The notes: generated by a model not told the origin, from the letters alone. A stretch of 54,541 nucleotides of DNA from Bacteroidetes bacterium UBA3022 (GCA_002346225.1 DDYY01000097.1:1-54541), one strand, 5' to 3'. Positions 33,952 through 43,872 are shown, counted from the first letter of the stretch. A program made the numbers and translations.

Positions 33952-35379
33952 CTAACGCAAAATCAGCAATCGGTCAGCGTCCAGACGCAGCACAATAAAG
34001 ACAATTATTGAAAATGCCAGCACCGAAGAACCGCCGTAGGAAATAAACGGAAGAGGTATACCTATCACCGGTACCAGCCCGATGGTCATTCCCACATTGA
34101 TAAGAATCTGGATAAAAAATATGGCCGTAGCTGCATAGCAATATATACGCGTAAAGGGAGAACGCTGCCGCTCGGCAATGAATGTCAGCCGCAGGATGAA
34201 AGCTGCATACAAGAGTATAAAAAGCGCGGTGCCGATGAAACCCAGCTCTTCCCCGATAGTACAAAAAATAAAATCTGTTGTTTGTTCCGGTACATGTTTC
34301 AGCTGGGTGAGCGTACCCTGTAAATAGCCTTTTCCTGCCAGCCCACCAGACCCGATCGTCATCTTGCTTTGGGTTACATTATAATTGGCATCGGGGTCGT
34401 CACTCAATCCGAACAGAGTAAGCACGCGTTGCGATTGGTGTGGCTGCAGAATATCATTCATTACCATAGCCGTACCATATACACTGAATGCAGTGATGGC
34501 TGTATACATGAACAGAACAGGCATCACCCTGATATGCTTGCTGCTGCGTATGAGCAGACCGGCAGTTATCAGCAAAGCCACAGCTCCCAATGCCAAAACC
34601 AATCGCAGCTGGACGAAATAAAATGCCAGTATAAAAGCACTGAAAAACAGGATTATCAGTACGGTGAACAAGGCTGCCCTGGCTCCTTCTTTTCGCCAGA
34701 GTTTCTCGCTGGATAACAACACGTACACCAGGGTGACACCGGAGAACAACCACAGCAAAATACGGACATCAAAAATGAGAGAACAGACAAATCCGACTCC
34801 GAACAGTAAACCCACTATGACCTCTCTGACCGCAAAACCCTCCCGGTACAATACCAGTGATAAGGAGATATAAACCAAAGCGCTGCCTACATCTTGTTGC
34901 AAAACAATGATGAGCATGGGTAATAAGATGATGACAGATGCAATGAACTTATACCGCACACCCCGATCACTGATTTTCAATCCGCTGATGTACTTTGCCA
35001 GCATCAATGCTGTCGCAGTCTTGGCAAACTCTGCAGGCTGAAACTGCACCGGGCCTATTTGTAGCCAGGACCGGGCACCGTTAATCTCTCGAGCTACCAC
35101 CAGGGTAACCAGCAGCAGAACAATCATGATAACATAGAACGGTATCGATAACTTGGTAAAGAAATTACTGTTGAAAGTGAGCATGCTCAATCCCAGCAGG
35201 ACCGAAATAAACATCCAGATCATCTGCCTTCCATGGGTGAGCGATAGATCGAAAAAGCTGCTGCTACCGGGCACATAGTTGACTGCAAAAACGGTAAGCG
35301 CACCAATGGTGAGCAACATCAGGTACATAATCATGAGTGGCTTATCAGCGCGCTGTAATATGTTCTGCTGCTCTCTCAT
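33952..35379 (-). CDS. rodA: Rod shape-determining glycosyltransferase RodA (SEDS family)
   Basis: A 475-residue SEDS protein with about ten to twelve transmembrane segments. SEDS members polymerise lipid II into glycan strands and work with a class B penicillin-binding protein, here the adjacent mrdA. Visible motifs are WLQIGPVQFQPAEFAKTATALMLAKY, the VLQQDVGSALVYISL segment, and LPFISYGGSSVLAFSI near the C-terminus. It is longer than E. coli RodA because of an enlarged central section (about 185-300). It is the last gene of the operon and overlaps mrdA by 4 bases. Confidence 0.95.
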   Translation of the reverse strand: MREQQNILQRADKPLMIMYLMLLTIGALTVFAVNYVPGSSSFFDLSLTHGRQMIWMFISVLLGLSMLTFNSNFFTKLSIPFYVIMIVLLLVTLVVAREINGARSWLQIGPVQFQPAEFAKTATALMLAKYISGLKISDRGVRYKFIASVIILLPMLIIVLQQDVGSALVYISLSLVLYREGFAVREVIVGLLFGVGFVCSLIFDVRILLWLFSGVTLVYVLLSSEKLWRKEGARAALFTVLIILFFSAFILAFYFVQLRLVLALGAVALLITAGLLIRSSKHIRVMPVLFMYTAITAFSVYGTAMVMNDILQPHQSQRVLTLFGLSDDPDANYNVTQSKMTIGSGGLAGKGYLQGTLTQLKHVPEQTTDFIFCTIGEELGFIGTALFILLYAAFILRLTFIAERQRSPFTRIYCYAATAIFFIQILINVGMTIGLVPVIGIPLPFISYGGSSVLAFSIIVFIVLRLDADRLLILR

Positions 35380-37283
35380 CTGCTGGCCACTACGGTATCT
35401 CTTTGAAGAATATCAGGATCCTCTATGGGTAATGCCACCGGTGGTGCCGGCACTATCGGGTTGCCCAGCAGGTTGGCATTCAGCATCCTTTCCAGCAAGT
35501 ACTGTTTGGATGGCGCAATGGTGCCGGTGAGATAGTATTCCATCACCAGACTGGCAATAGGAGCTGCCCATGTTGCACCAAAGCCGGAGTTCTCCACTAG
35601 AACAGCCACTGCAATTTGGGGATTATTGCGCGGGGCAAAACCGGAAAACTGACTGTGATCTTTTCCATGCGGATTCTCCGCAGTTCCGGTCTTGCCACAA
35701 ACTTCGATACTGTCGATTCTCGCTACTCTTGCTGTTCCGGCCTTGACCACCATACTGAGTCCCTCAATGACCGGCTCGAAAAATACCGGATTGACACTGG
35801 TCTGGTGCCGACGGTTCAATGCCTGCATCAGACTGTCTTCGCCGGCTACCGATTTCATGATATGCGGAGCGATAAAATAACCGCTGTTGGCAATGGTCGC
35901 CATCAGGTTGGCATTCTGCAAAGGGGTTACAATCATCTGATCCTGACCGATACCCAGCGTGATGAAATTAGACGACTTCCACCTGTTGGTGCCGTAAATC
36001 TTATTGTAGTCTTCAGGGTCAGGCACGTTACCCGGCTTTTCTCCGGGTAAATCAACGCCGGTGCGCACACCGATACCAAAGCTGGCAAGCTGTTCTTTCA
36101 GCAAGGCGAGGTTATCGGCAGTAGAGCCCTCCTGGTCATCGATATAATGCCGCAACACATAACAGAAATAGGCATTGCAGGAATGCTGTATACCCATCAC
36201 AACATTGGCAGGAGCAGGGTGACCGTGACATCCTACAGTATGACCACTCATGCGGTAACCTCCCCCGCAAGGGTAACCTTGGTCGGCGGTGAGTGTTCCC
36301 GATTGCAAACCCAGCAAGGCCATCACTGCTTTAAACTGCGACCCCGGAGGATAGTAACCTGTAAGCGCCCGGTTATTCAAGGGTCTTCCTTCGTCCATGA
36401 CCAGTCTGCCAAAATTTTTGGAGCGGTTACTGCCTGATAAAAGATTGGGATCGAAAGTGGGACTGCTGACCAGACAAAGAATCTCACCAGTAGTAGGTTC
36501 TATAGCTACAACCGCACCTTTCTTGCCGGCCATGAGTGCTTCTGCAAATTGCTGCAACTCTATATCGATGGTCAGCGTAACATTTTTTCCCGCCTCGGCA
36601 GCTTCGTCCATAGTTCCATCTGCCAGACTGCCCATCAATCTGTTGTGGGCATCTACCACCATATAACGGTATCCCTTTTTGCCCCGAAGAATATTTTCAT
36701 AGGAGCGCTCAACCCCACTCTTGCCAATGTAGTCGCCACTCTTATAATAACCATCCGATCTGCTGATATCTGCTGAGTCTACCTCCGTCACATAGCCCAG
36801 AACGTGCGCCGCAGAAGCATAGGGATAGCCGCGAACGGTTCGGATCTCTGGAAAAAACCCGGGAAACTGGTACATGTATTCTTCAATACCGGCATAGGTT
36901 TCACCGTCAATTTGCGGAAAGAATACCGAAGCATGCAAAGATGAAAACCTGCGCGCGGCGGCCATTTTGGTATCAAAGTAATCTCTGTCGATGCCCAGCA
37001 ATGCGCAGAACTTAGCGGTGTCCATCTCCTTTACCTGCGAGGGAATCACCATCAGGTTGTAAATGGGTTTATTCAACACTATCAGCTTCCCATTACGGTC
37101 AAAAATCTGACCGCGGTCAGGATAGATAGTAACCTTACGTACGGTGCGGTCTTTGGCAAGCTCCTTATAATCAGAGCTGATGACCTGCAGGCGAAGCAGT
37201 TGCAACAGAAATAAGGCAAACACTCCTATTACAAGCCCTCTGATAACCCATGCCCTGTTCTGGAATTGTGCGTTGCCTGTCAT
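35376..37283 (-). CDS. mrdA: Penicillin-binding protein 2 (elongasome transpeptidase)
   Basis: A 635-residue class B PBP that cross-links peptidoglycan during cell elongation. One N-terminal membrane anchor (about 10-30) is followed by the dimerisation domain and the transpeptidase domain. The catalytic motifs are present: SxxK as SQFK in GYYPPGSQFKAVMAL, SxN as SCN in MGIQHSCNAYF, and KTG in VCGKTGTAENPHG. It sits between mreD and rodA, overlapping both by 4 bases, matching its role with RodA and the MreBCD scaffold. Confidence 0.96.
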   Translation of the reverse strand: MTGNAQFQNRAWVIRGLVIGVFALFLLQLLRLQVISSDYKELAKDRTVRKVTIYPDRGQIFDRNGKLIVLNKPIYNLMVIPSQVKEMDTAKFCALLGIDRDYFDTKMAAARRFSSLHASVFFPQIDGETYAGIEEYMYQFPGFFPEIRTVRGYPYASAAHVLGYVTEVDSADISRSDGYYKSGDYIGKSGVERSYENILRGKKGYRYMVVDAHNRLMGSLADGTMDEAAEAGKNVTLTIDIELQQFAEALMAGKKGAVVAIEPTTGEILCLVSSPTFDPNLLSGSNRSKNFGRLVMDEGRPLNNRALTGYYPPGSQFKAVMALLGLQSGTLTADQGYPCGGGYRMSGHTVGCHGHPAPANVVMGIQHSCNAYFCYVLRHYIDDQEGSTADNLALLKEQLASFGIGVRTGVDLPGEKPGNVPDPEDYNKIYGTNRWKSSNFITLGIGQDQMIVTPLQNANLMATIANSGYFIAPHIMKSVAGEDSLMQALNRRHQTSVNPVFFEPVIEGLSMVVKAGTARVARIDSIEVCGKTGTAENPHGKDHSQFSGFAPRNNPQIAVAVLVENSGFGATWAAPIASLVMEYYLTGTIAPSKQYLLERMLNANLLGNPIVPAPPVALPIEDPDILQRDTVVASR

Positions 37284-37807
37284 TTGCGTTCTGCCGACTT
37301 TCTACTGGAAAAGATAAATGCAAAGTTGATCATTAAGAAAACGGAAACCAATAAGCTCAGTGCCGACTTTAACAAAGTATAAGGAAAATTAGTCCAGCTC
37401 AATGTCTCGAGCTGAAAATACACGAGGTGATGTACTCCCGCCATGGACAGACAATACAGCAGAAACCAGATAAAACCCAACCGCATGAAGGACGGATACT
37501 CTATTCCTTCATAGCCACTTACCGGTGTGAGCATCTTGAGGATGGCAGGTCGCAGGTACGCCATCACCACCATGGCAGCTGCATGCATGCCGGGGGTATT
37601 GTTAAACATATCTACTACCAGTCCTGCAATAAAAGCGAGCACTAACACCAGCCAGCGCGGGACAGAGAAAGGCAAGAGCATTGCGAACATGGGAAAGACG
37701 TAGGGATGCAGCAGCGCCCCCAGATCCAGCTGCGTGAGCACCAGCACCTGGAAAGCTGTCAGCAGCAACCAGCCTAACAAACGACCTATCCAGTTAATTG
37801 CCGACAT
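37280..37807 (-). CDS. mreD: Rod shape-determining protein MreD
   Basis: A 175-residue inner-membrane protein with five or six hydrophobic segments, the expected size and topology for MreD of this phylum. Sequence is poorly conserved in this family, so the assignment rests on size, topology (HPYVFPMFAMLLPFSVPRW, VLAFIAGLVVDMFNN) and position: it lies between mreC (overlap 14 bases) and mrdA (overlap 4 bases). It links the MreBC scaffold to the cell-wall enzymes. Confidence 0.88.
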   Translation of the reverse strand: MSAINWIGRLLGWLLLTAFQVLVLTQLDLGALLHPYVFPMFAMLLPFSVPRWLVLVLAFIAGLVVDMFNNTPGMHAAAMVVMAYLRPAILKMLTPVSGYEGIEYPSFMRLGFIWFLLYCLSMAGVHHLVYFQLETLSWTNFPYTLLKSALSLLVSVFLMINFAFIFSSRKSAERK

Positions 37808-38633
37808 TGCTGTTGTTGTTTAATTCCAGTTCCATTTGCTGATCCTTGAGGAGATAGTCTACCACGTATACATAACGCAATCGGCTGAAGTCGGTCGACA
37901 ACCGAACTTTAAGTGTGTAGAAATTACTACCGGTTTCCTTTCCATAAGATTCCAGCACACCAACCGGATAGCCGTCGGGAAAGGCCATAGAAAAACGGGT
38001 TGTGACAATACTGTCTCCCTGTTCCAGTTTACCCGGTTCAGATACATCTATGATTTTGACGATTCTCGAATCTTTTCCATCCCATACCAGACGTCCCTGT
38101 TCATCATTCTTTTGAACCGCAACGCGTGTATGGAAACTACCGTGCAATACTGAAATGATAACGGAAAAATCGGGCGACACTTCTTTTACAATCCCTACAA
38201 TACCACTCGATGTAATAACACCCATATCCTTTTCTATTCCATGCCTGCTGCCTTTATTAATAGTGATATAGTTATTGGGAAACGTATATGTATTATTAAT
38301 AACCTGTGCAGGCTGATAGGAATACAAAACCGCTCCTGCAGAATCGCGCACAGCAACGCTAGCAACAGAATCTGCAGATGTAGCATCCGGCATGAGGGAA
38401 AGCAGCCTGGCATTCTCAGCCTGCAAACTATCGTTCTCCTGCTTTAAATAAAAATAGCGGGTCAGGTCACCGTAGGTATTCAATACATCTCCGGTAACTA
38501 CATTGGCCGAATGAATAAATGCACTTTTTTGATATCTGTTATTGCTGAATACCAGCCACAAAGCTGTCAGCTCCAGCAACAAAAAGATGAAGAACACATG
38601 GTTGCGGATAAGAAACAGAAAAAAACTCCGCAT
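37794..38633 (-). CDS. mreC: Rod shape-determining protein MreC
   Basis: A 279-residue membrane-anchored periplasmic protein. One transmembrane helix (about 5-30) is followed by a coiled-coil (TRYFYLKQENDSLQAENARLLSL, about 57-80) and the two beta-barrel domains of MreC, with NNYITINKGSRHGIEKDMGVITSSGIVGIVKEVS as the family signature. It overlaps mreD by 14 bases and follows mreB by 13 bases. It scaffolds PBP2 and RodA to MreB. Confidence 0.94.
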   Translation of the reverse strand: MRSFFLFLIRNHVFFIFLLLELTALWLVFSNNRYQKSAFIHSANVVTGDVLNTYGDLTRYFYLKQENDSLQAENARLLSLMPDATSADSVASVAVRDSAGAVLYSYQPAQVINNTYTFPNNYITINKGSRHGIEKDMGVITSSGIVGIVKEVSPDFSVIISVLHGSFHTRVAVQKNDEQGRLVWDGKDSRIVKIIDVSEPGKLEQGDSIVTTRFSMAFPDGYPVGVLESYGKETGSNFYTLKVRLSTDFSRLRYVYVVDYLLKDQQMELELNNNSNVGN

Positions 38634-38646
38634 GATTTCGTATCAG

Positions 38647-39672
38647 TTAACCGATGAATAATGCCTGATAATGGTCGCGGTTTTTAAGCGCAATTCCGGT
38701 GCCTCGCACTACCGCGCGCAAAGGGTCATCCGCTACATGCACCTGTAATTTAGTGCGCAATCCTATCCTTTTATCCAAACCGCGCAACAATGCCCCACCA
38801 CCTGTAAGGTGTATGCCTTCGCGTTGAATATCACTTGCCAGTTCAGGTGGTGTTGTTTCCAGCGCTTTGAGAATTGCTTCCTCTACTTTGGAAATGGATT
38901 TATCTAATGCATGTGCAATTTCTCCATATGTTACTACCAGCTGTTTGGGAATACCGGTCATAAGGTCACGACCACTTACCTGATAATCTTCGGGTGCATC
39001 ATCCAGTTCCGGAAGTGCAGATCCCACATTGATTTTGATAGCTTCAGCAGTACGTTCACCAATCAGCAGGTTATACTGGCGACGCATGTAATCGACGATG
39101 TCTGCTGTGAATTCATCCCCGGCTACGCGAATGCTCTGATCGCATACAATACCCGACAATGCCACTACTGCAATTTCTGTGGTACCACCTCCAATATCGA
39201 TAATCATGTGACCGACTGGTTCCTGTACATCCAGCCCTATACCAAGGGCAGCTGCCATAGGTTCCTGTATGAGATAAACTTCCTTGGCACCTGCCTGCTC
39301 AGCGGAATCCTTTACAGCGCGTTTTTCAACTTCAGTAATGCCGGAGGGAATACAGATAACCATAACAAGCGATGGCTTGAAGATGCGGTTCTTGGGAAAG
39401 ATCATGCTGATCATTCCCCGCATCATATTCTCCGCAGCCTGAAAATCAGCAATCACGCCATCTTTCAGCGGTCGCACGGTTTTGATGTTTTCGTGCGTTT
39501 TTTCGTGCATTTGCATGGCACGCTTACCTACGGCAATCACTTTATCCGTCTTGCGGTCGATAGCCACAATGGAAGGTTCGTCGACCATGACTTTATCGTG
39601 GGCGATAATCAGGGTATTGGCTGTTCCCAAATCGATGGCGATGTCTTGAGAAAGAAAATTAAAAAGCCCCAT
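38647..39672 (-). CDS. mreB: Rod shape-determining actin MreB
   Basis: A 341-residue bacterial actin that organises lateral wall synthesis on the inner membrane surface. Nucleotide-binding motifs are visible: DLGTANTLI (about 14-22), the DIGGGTTEIAVVALSGIV phosphate-2 loop (about 163-180) and the LTGGGALLRGL adenosine motif near 290-300. The short hydrophobic N-terminus MGLFNFLSQD could help membrane binding. It is the first gene of mreBCD-mrdA-rodA and lies 34 bases after purH on the same strand, with no clear promoter in that gap. Confidence 0.97.
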   Translation of the reverse strand: MGLFNFLSQDIAIDLGTANTLIIAHDKVMVDEPSIVAIDRKTDKVIAVGKRAMQMHEKTHENIKTVRPLKDGVIADFQAAENMMRGMISMIFPKNRIFKPSLVMVICIPSGITEVEKRAVKDSAEQAGAKEVYLIQEPMAAALGIGLDVQEPVGHMIIDIGGGTTEIAVVALSGIVCDQSIRVAGDEFTADIVDYMRRQYNLLIGERTAEAIKINVGSALPELDDAPEDYQVSGRDLMTGIPKQLVVTYGEIAHALDKSISKVEEAILKALETTPPELASDIQREGIHLTGGGALLRGLDKRIGLRTKLQVHVADDPLRAVVRGTGIALKNRDHYQALFIG

Positions 39673-39706
39673 TCGTATATTTTTTAGTGCCTGTTCAAGG
39701 CGTAAT

Positions 39707-41239
39707 TTAATGTTTAAAGTGACGGATACCGGTCAATACCATGGCCATCTGGTGTTGATCGCAAAAATCTATAGAATCCTGATCCTTGACAGAACCTCCC
39801 GGCTGAATCACAGCCTTTATTCCGGCTGTATGGGCAATTTCCACACAATCGGGAAACGGAAAGAATGCTTCACTGGCCATAACTGCACCTTCGGTGCTAA
39901 ATCCAAAAATTTTCGCTTTGGCAATAGCCTGCTGCAAAGCATCCACTCTCGATGTCTGTCCGGTGCCTATGGCAATAAGCTGGCGATTTTTCACCAGTGC
40001 AATACCATTGCTCTTCAGATGTTTCACCAGTAATTCCGCCATCAGCAGGTCACCCCATTCACGGTCATCAGGTGCTACTTGCGTGGCTATCCTGGCGGAA
40101 GCTTTGGAGGAAAGCTGCAGATTGCGGTCCATCACCAGCACACCATCGAACATGGACTTGAACTGCCTGGCTGGAAATTCAAATTGCCGTTGCAGCAGCA
40201 GGATTCTGTTTTTCTTTTGCCGCAGTATGTCCAACGCAGGAGCACTGAAGGCAGGTGCTATCAACACTTCGAAAAACAACGTATGCATGCGGGATGCTGT
40301 TGCCTCATCCACTTCTTTGTTCACTATGATGACACCGCCAAAGGCCGAAACGGGATCAGCAGCCAGTGCCTTATCCCAGGCATCACTCAGGTTATCGCCC
40401 AAGGATAAACCACAGGCGTTGGTATGTTTGGTAATGGCACAAACGGGTGCGCCTTCGGCCAGTTGCTCCATGTCTTCCATGAGGTAAACCGCCGATTCAA
40501 TATCTACCAGATTATTGTAAGAAATCTCCTTACCATTCAGTTGCTCAAACAGGGAGTCTAAATGACCGTAAAATACAGCCTGTTGATGCGGATTCTCCCC
40601 ATAACGCAGCGATTGGGCGTCACCGAAGGAAGAGAAATCTGTGATGCTGCTGCTATCGAAATAAGCTGCTATGGCCGTATCGTAGGCACGGGTGGTGGCG
40701 AAGGCTTTGGCTGCCATCTGTTTCCGCTGTTCCAGCGAACTTCCGTTTCCCGCCTGCAATAATTCCAGCAACCAGGGATAATCGCTCTTGGAAGATACTA
40801 CCAGTACATCTGTATAATTCTTGGCAGCTGCCCGGATAAGCGAAACACCCCCTATGTCAATTTTTTCTATAATAGCTGCTTCATCTGATGTCTGACGCAG
40901 CGTTTCTGTAAATGGATACAGGTCTACCATCACCAGATCGAACGAAGGCAAGGCATAGGATTCCATTTGTGCCACATCTTCCTGCAAGGACCGCCTGGCC
41001 AGAATACCGCCAAAAACCTTGGGATGAAGTGTTTTCACGCGACCTCCCAGAATGCTCGGATAATCGGTTAGTTGCTCAATTTTCTCTACCGGAAGACCCA
41101 GTGCCTCGATATAAGAAGCAGTACCTCCAGTAGAATACATTACCACACCTGAGCGGTGTAATTCCCTCACGATTTCATCTAACCCATCCTTATAAAAAAC
41201 GGATATCAGAGCGTTTTTGATAGCGACTTTCTTCTGCAT
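39707..41239 (-). CDS. purH: Bifunctional AICAR transformylase / IMP cyclohydrolase
   Basis: A 510-residue enzyme catalysing the last two steps of IMP synthesis. The N-terminal cyclohydrolase (about 1-150) shows MYSTGGTASYIEALG and GGRVKTLHPKVFGGIL; the transformylase shows LRYGENPHQQAVFY and AITKHTNACGLS with the catalytic Lys-His. The frame is open 23 codons upstream, but ATG 41239 gives the normal start and a perfect TAACTTTG box lies 14 bases before it. It precedes mreB by 34 bases, a gene order recurrent in Bacteroidota although the pathways differ. Confidence 0.97.
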   Translation of the reverse strand: MQKKVAIKNALISVFYKDGLDEIVRELHRSGVVMYSTGGTASYIEALGLPVEKIEQLTDYPSILGGRVKTLHPKVFGGILARRSLQEDVAQMESYALPSFDLVMVDLYPFTETLRQTSDEAAIIEKIDIGGVSLIRAAAKNYTDVLVVSSKSDYPWLLELLQAGNGSSLEQRKQMAAKAFATTRAYDTAIAAYFDSSSITDFSSFGDAQSLRYGENPHQQAVFYGHLDSLFEQLNGKEISYNNLVDIESAVYLMEDMEQLAEGAPVCAITKHTNACGLSLGDNLSDAWDKALAADPVSAFGGVIIVNKEVDEATASRMHTLFFEVLIAPAFSAPALDILRQKKNRILLLQRQFEFPARQFKSMFDGVLVMDRNLQLSSKASARIATQVAPDDREWGDLLMAELLVKHLKSNGIALVKNRQLIAIGTGQTSRVDALQQAIAKAKIFGFSTEGAVMASEAFFPFPDCVEIAHTAGIKAVIQPGGSVKDQDSIDFCDQHQMAMVLTGIRHFKH

Positions 41240-41253
41240 GCCTAAAAGATGTG

Positions 41254-41261
41254 CAAAGTTA
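41254..41261 (-). promoter_or_regulatory. Candidate -7 box for purH-mreBCD-mrdA-rodA (TAACTTTG)
   Basis: A perfect TAnnTTTG match on the minus strand, 14 bases from the purH ATG at 41239. Its position also argues against the longer open frame being the real start. Confidence 0.5.
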
Positions 41262-41338
41262 GCGTATTTACTGCACAATCTTTGTCTTATCAACAGGCTG
41301 AAAGCCAACTTATCCCGATAAGAATTGCGATATAGGCG

Positions 41339-43786
41339 CTACTCCTCAAGGTACACCCTTCTGATGCGCTGAGAGATACCGGTAAGTACCTCATAAGGTA
41401 TGGTTTCCATAGCCGCTGCCAGTTCGCGCAGCGATTGGTGATGACCAAAGATTTCAGCCTCCATGCCGGGTGCGGCTTCGGGCAAATGACTGACATCTAC
41501 CATACACATATCCATACAAACCCTGCCCACAATAGGTGCTCTCTTGCCCGCCACTGTAACGGAGCCCTTGCCATTGCTCAATGACCGTCTTAATCCATCG
41601 GCATACCCGACATTCAATACAGCAATACGCATCGGGTGCTCCGCAATATAGCTTCTTCCATAGCCTACAGCTTCGCCGGGTTGAATGGATTTTACCTGTG
41701 CTATGGTGGTACGGAAAACAAAAACCGGCAGCAATTGCGACTGCACCGAACTCGAAGGATCATCACCGTACAGACCGATTCCCAGTCGCACCATGTCGAA
41801 TTGGGCATCAGGGAAGCGGGCAATCCCGGGCGAATTGAGCAGGTGCCGGAAAAACGGCTTTGGCAAACGTTCTTTCAACAGTTCGCAGGCTTGCCGGAAG
41901 ATGGCTATCTGCTGTCGGGTAGCCGCATCCTGCTCGGGCATATCGGCAGAGCTCAGGTGCGAGAAAACAGACAACACCTCCAATTGGGGATTGCGTAACA
42001 ATTGCTCTACAAGTTCCGGGAGGGCGTTGACATCAAATCCCAGGCGATGCATACCGGTATCCAGTTTAATATGCACCCCGCCGCGGTAACCTGCATCCAG
42101 AAATTTCTGCAGCTGGTCGAAGCTGAATACCACAGGTTCCAGTTGTGCATCCAGCATGGCCTGCACGAGACCTGGATCCGGATTCATCACCATAATAGGT
42201 ATATAAACCCCGTTGTTGCGCAACTCCAGCCCCTCATCGGCGTAGGCAACTGCCAGGTAATCGACCCGGTGAAAAGATAAGGTATGTGCCACCTCAGCGG
42301 CACCGCTGCCATAACCAAAGGCCTTCACCATCACAATGGTGCGTACTCCTTCCTGCAACATCGACTGATAGACCTGCAGGTTGTGCACCATGTTGGTGAG
42401 ATTAACCTCCAGAACAGTATTGTGCAGTTTCCATTCCAATCGGGAAGTAATACGCTCCATGCGAAAAGACCGTGCTCCTTTCAGCAAAATGATGGCATGC
42501 TGATAGCGCTCTGCTTCCATCGATTCCAGCCATGCTTCTGTAGAAGGGAAAAACCGGCTGTCTAACTGATGGAACAAGCCTGCTCTCGACGTCAACTCGG
42601 GCCCGATACCTGTGAAATGGGTTGCACCGGCTGCTGTCACCAGACTGGCCATCCGTTCATAGACAGCATCGCGGTTATCTGCGCGGGTCTCCATATCCGA
42701 TAACACTACATGTATGCGCTTTTGCAATGGATTGTCGGCTGCCTGCCGTTCCAGGAAATGCAGGGCAATTTCGAGAGAATCGGGATCTGCACTGTATACG
42801 TCATTGATCAGAATGCTTTGCCCGGCACCCTTGAGCAGTTCCAGCCGCATATGCACTGCCGGAAGGTCTTCCATGTGGGTCAGAAGTACCTCCGGATCGC
42901 CCCCCAGAACCAGCGCTGTAATGAATGCAGTAATGGCATTGTCCTGGCTGGCGGTATCTGCAAAGGGTATAGTGCAGGTATAGGTATCAGTCACCCCCTG
43001 GAAAGTCAGGCGTTTCCCCGAGGCTTCCACCTTCCACATCGCACTGGCATCCCCCAGTCGTGACCAGGTAACAGAGCTGCCTTTCGAGTTGCGCAGGGCA
43101 GCTGCTACCAGCGGCGTATCGACACAGTACACCAACTGTCGACAAGCATGAAAAAGCAAAGCCTTTTCATGCACCTTTTGTTCCATGCTGCTAAACCCGC
43201 TGTCATGGGCTGTGCCTAAATGCGTAAACACCCCGATATCGGGATGGATGATTTCTTCCAGCAAACCCATCTCTCCCGGCTGGGAAATACCGGCTTCAAA
43301 TATCCCCAGATCATGACTGCTATCCAGTTGCCAGACCGATAAAGGCACGCCTAATTGCGAATTATAACTTTTGGGGTTGCGGCATATGCGGCGCTGCGAC
43401 TTCAGGAGATGGAAAATCCACTCTTTCACAATGGTCTTGCCATTACTACCTGTTATACCCACAACCGGAAGGCTGAACTGTCGGCGATGGTGGGCTGCTA
43501 TCTGCTGTAACGCCTGCAGTGCATTGGGCACAATGTGTTGGTTGATATCGGCGTAGGGTAAAACTGCCCTTTCACAGATAAAATGGCGAACGCCTTTATT
43601 ATAGGCTTCTTCCATATAAAGATGTCCGTCGTGGTGCACACCGCTGATAGCAAAGAACACACCGCTCCCGCCGTTGTAGATTTTTCTGGAGTCGGTAATC
43701 AGCGTAGTAATAATCCGTTCCGGACTGACAATCTGTCCGTTGACTCCTACTATGCCTGCCAATTCACTGATGGAATATCCCGCCAT
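41339..43786 (-). CDS. MurF-alanine racemase fusion
   Basis: An 815-residue fusion. The first half (about 1-440) is MurF, which adds D-Ala-D-Ala to UDP-MurNAc-tripeptide: the ATP loop GITGSNGKT is at 110-118, with FEAGISQPGEMGLL and LINDVYSADPDSLEIAL after it. The second half (about 450-815) is a PLP alanine racemase: VMVKAFGYGSG carries the PLP lysine, and LGIGLYG and VLNVGYADGL (catalytic Tyr) follow. The two activities make D-Ala and use D-Ala-D-Ala, so the fusion is metabolically sensible and is widespread in this phylum. A TAGTTTTA box lies 12 bases upstream. Confidence 0.95.
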   Translation of the reverse strand: MAGYSISELAGIVGVNGQIVSPERIITTLITDSRKIYNGGSGVFFAISGVHHDGHLYMEEAYNKGVRHFICERAVLPYADINQHIVPNALQALQQIAAHHRRQFSLPVVGITGSNGKTIVKEWIFHLLKSQRRICRNPKSYNSQLGVPLSVWQLDSSHDLGIFEAGISQPGEMGLLEEIIHPDIGVFTHLGTAHDSGFSSMEQKVHEKALLFHACRQLVYCVDTPLVAAALRNSKGSSVTWSRLGDASAMWKVEASGKRLTFQGVTDTYTCTIPFADTASQDNAITAFITALVLGGDPEVLLTHMEDLPAVHMRLELLKGAGQSILINDVYSADPDSLEIALHFLERQAADNPLQKRIHVVLSDMETRADNRDAVYERMASLVTAAGATHFTGIGPELTSRAGLFHQLDSRFFPSTEAWLESMEAERYQHAIILLKGARSFRMERITSRLEWKLHNTVLEVNLTNMVHNLQVYQSMLQEGVRTIVMVKAFGYGSGAAEVAHTLSFHRVDYLAVAYADEGLELRNNGVYIPIMVMNPDPGLVQAMLDAQLEPVVFSFDQLQKFLDAGYRGGVHIKLDTGMHRLGFDVNALPELVEQLLRNPQLEVLSVFSHLSSADMPEQDAATRQQIAIFRQACELLKERLPKPFFRHLLNSPGIARFPDAQFDMVRLGIGLYGDDPSSSVQSQLLPVFVFRTTIAQVKSIQPGEAVGYGRSYIAEHPMRIAVLNVGYADGLRRSLSNGKGSVTVAGKRAPIVGRVCMDMCMVDVSHLPEAAPGMEAEIFGHHQSLRELAAAMETIPYEVLTGISQRIRRVYLEE

Positions 43787-43798
43787 ACCTGATTGTTG

Positions 43799-43806
43799 TA
43801 AAACTA
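43799..43806 (-). promoter_or_regulatory. Candidate -7 box for murF-alr (TAGTTTTA)
   Basis: Seven of eight matches to TAnnTTTG on the minus strand, 12 bases before the ATG at 43786, in the 157-base divergent gap to secA. Confidence 0.35.
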
Positions 43807-43864
43807 CGTTATATATGCTTGGATTTGGTAAATCTGCTGTCGATTACCCCTTTGTGAATAGTTG

Positions 43865-43872
43865 TATCTTTG
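43865..43872 (+). promoter_or_regulatory. Candidate -7 box for secA (TATCTTTG)
   Basis: A perfect TAnnTTTG match in the divergent gap, giving an mRNA leader of about 65 bases before the secA ATG at 43944. A -33 TTTG at the normal distance is not seen. Confidence 0.5.

Noticed and set aside
38911..39687. Open frame of 258 codons opposite mreB
   Set aside because: The composition is Cys/His/Phe-rich noise typical of the reverse of a conserved gene; mreB on the other strand is certain.
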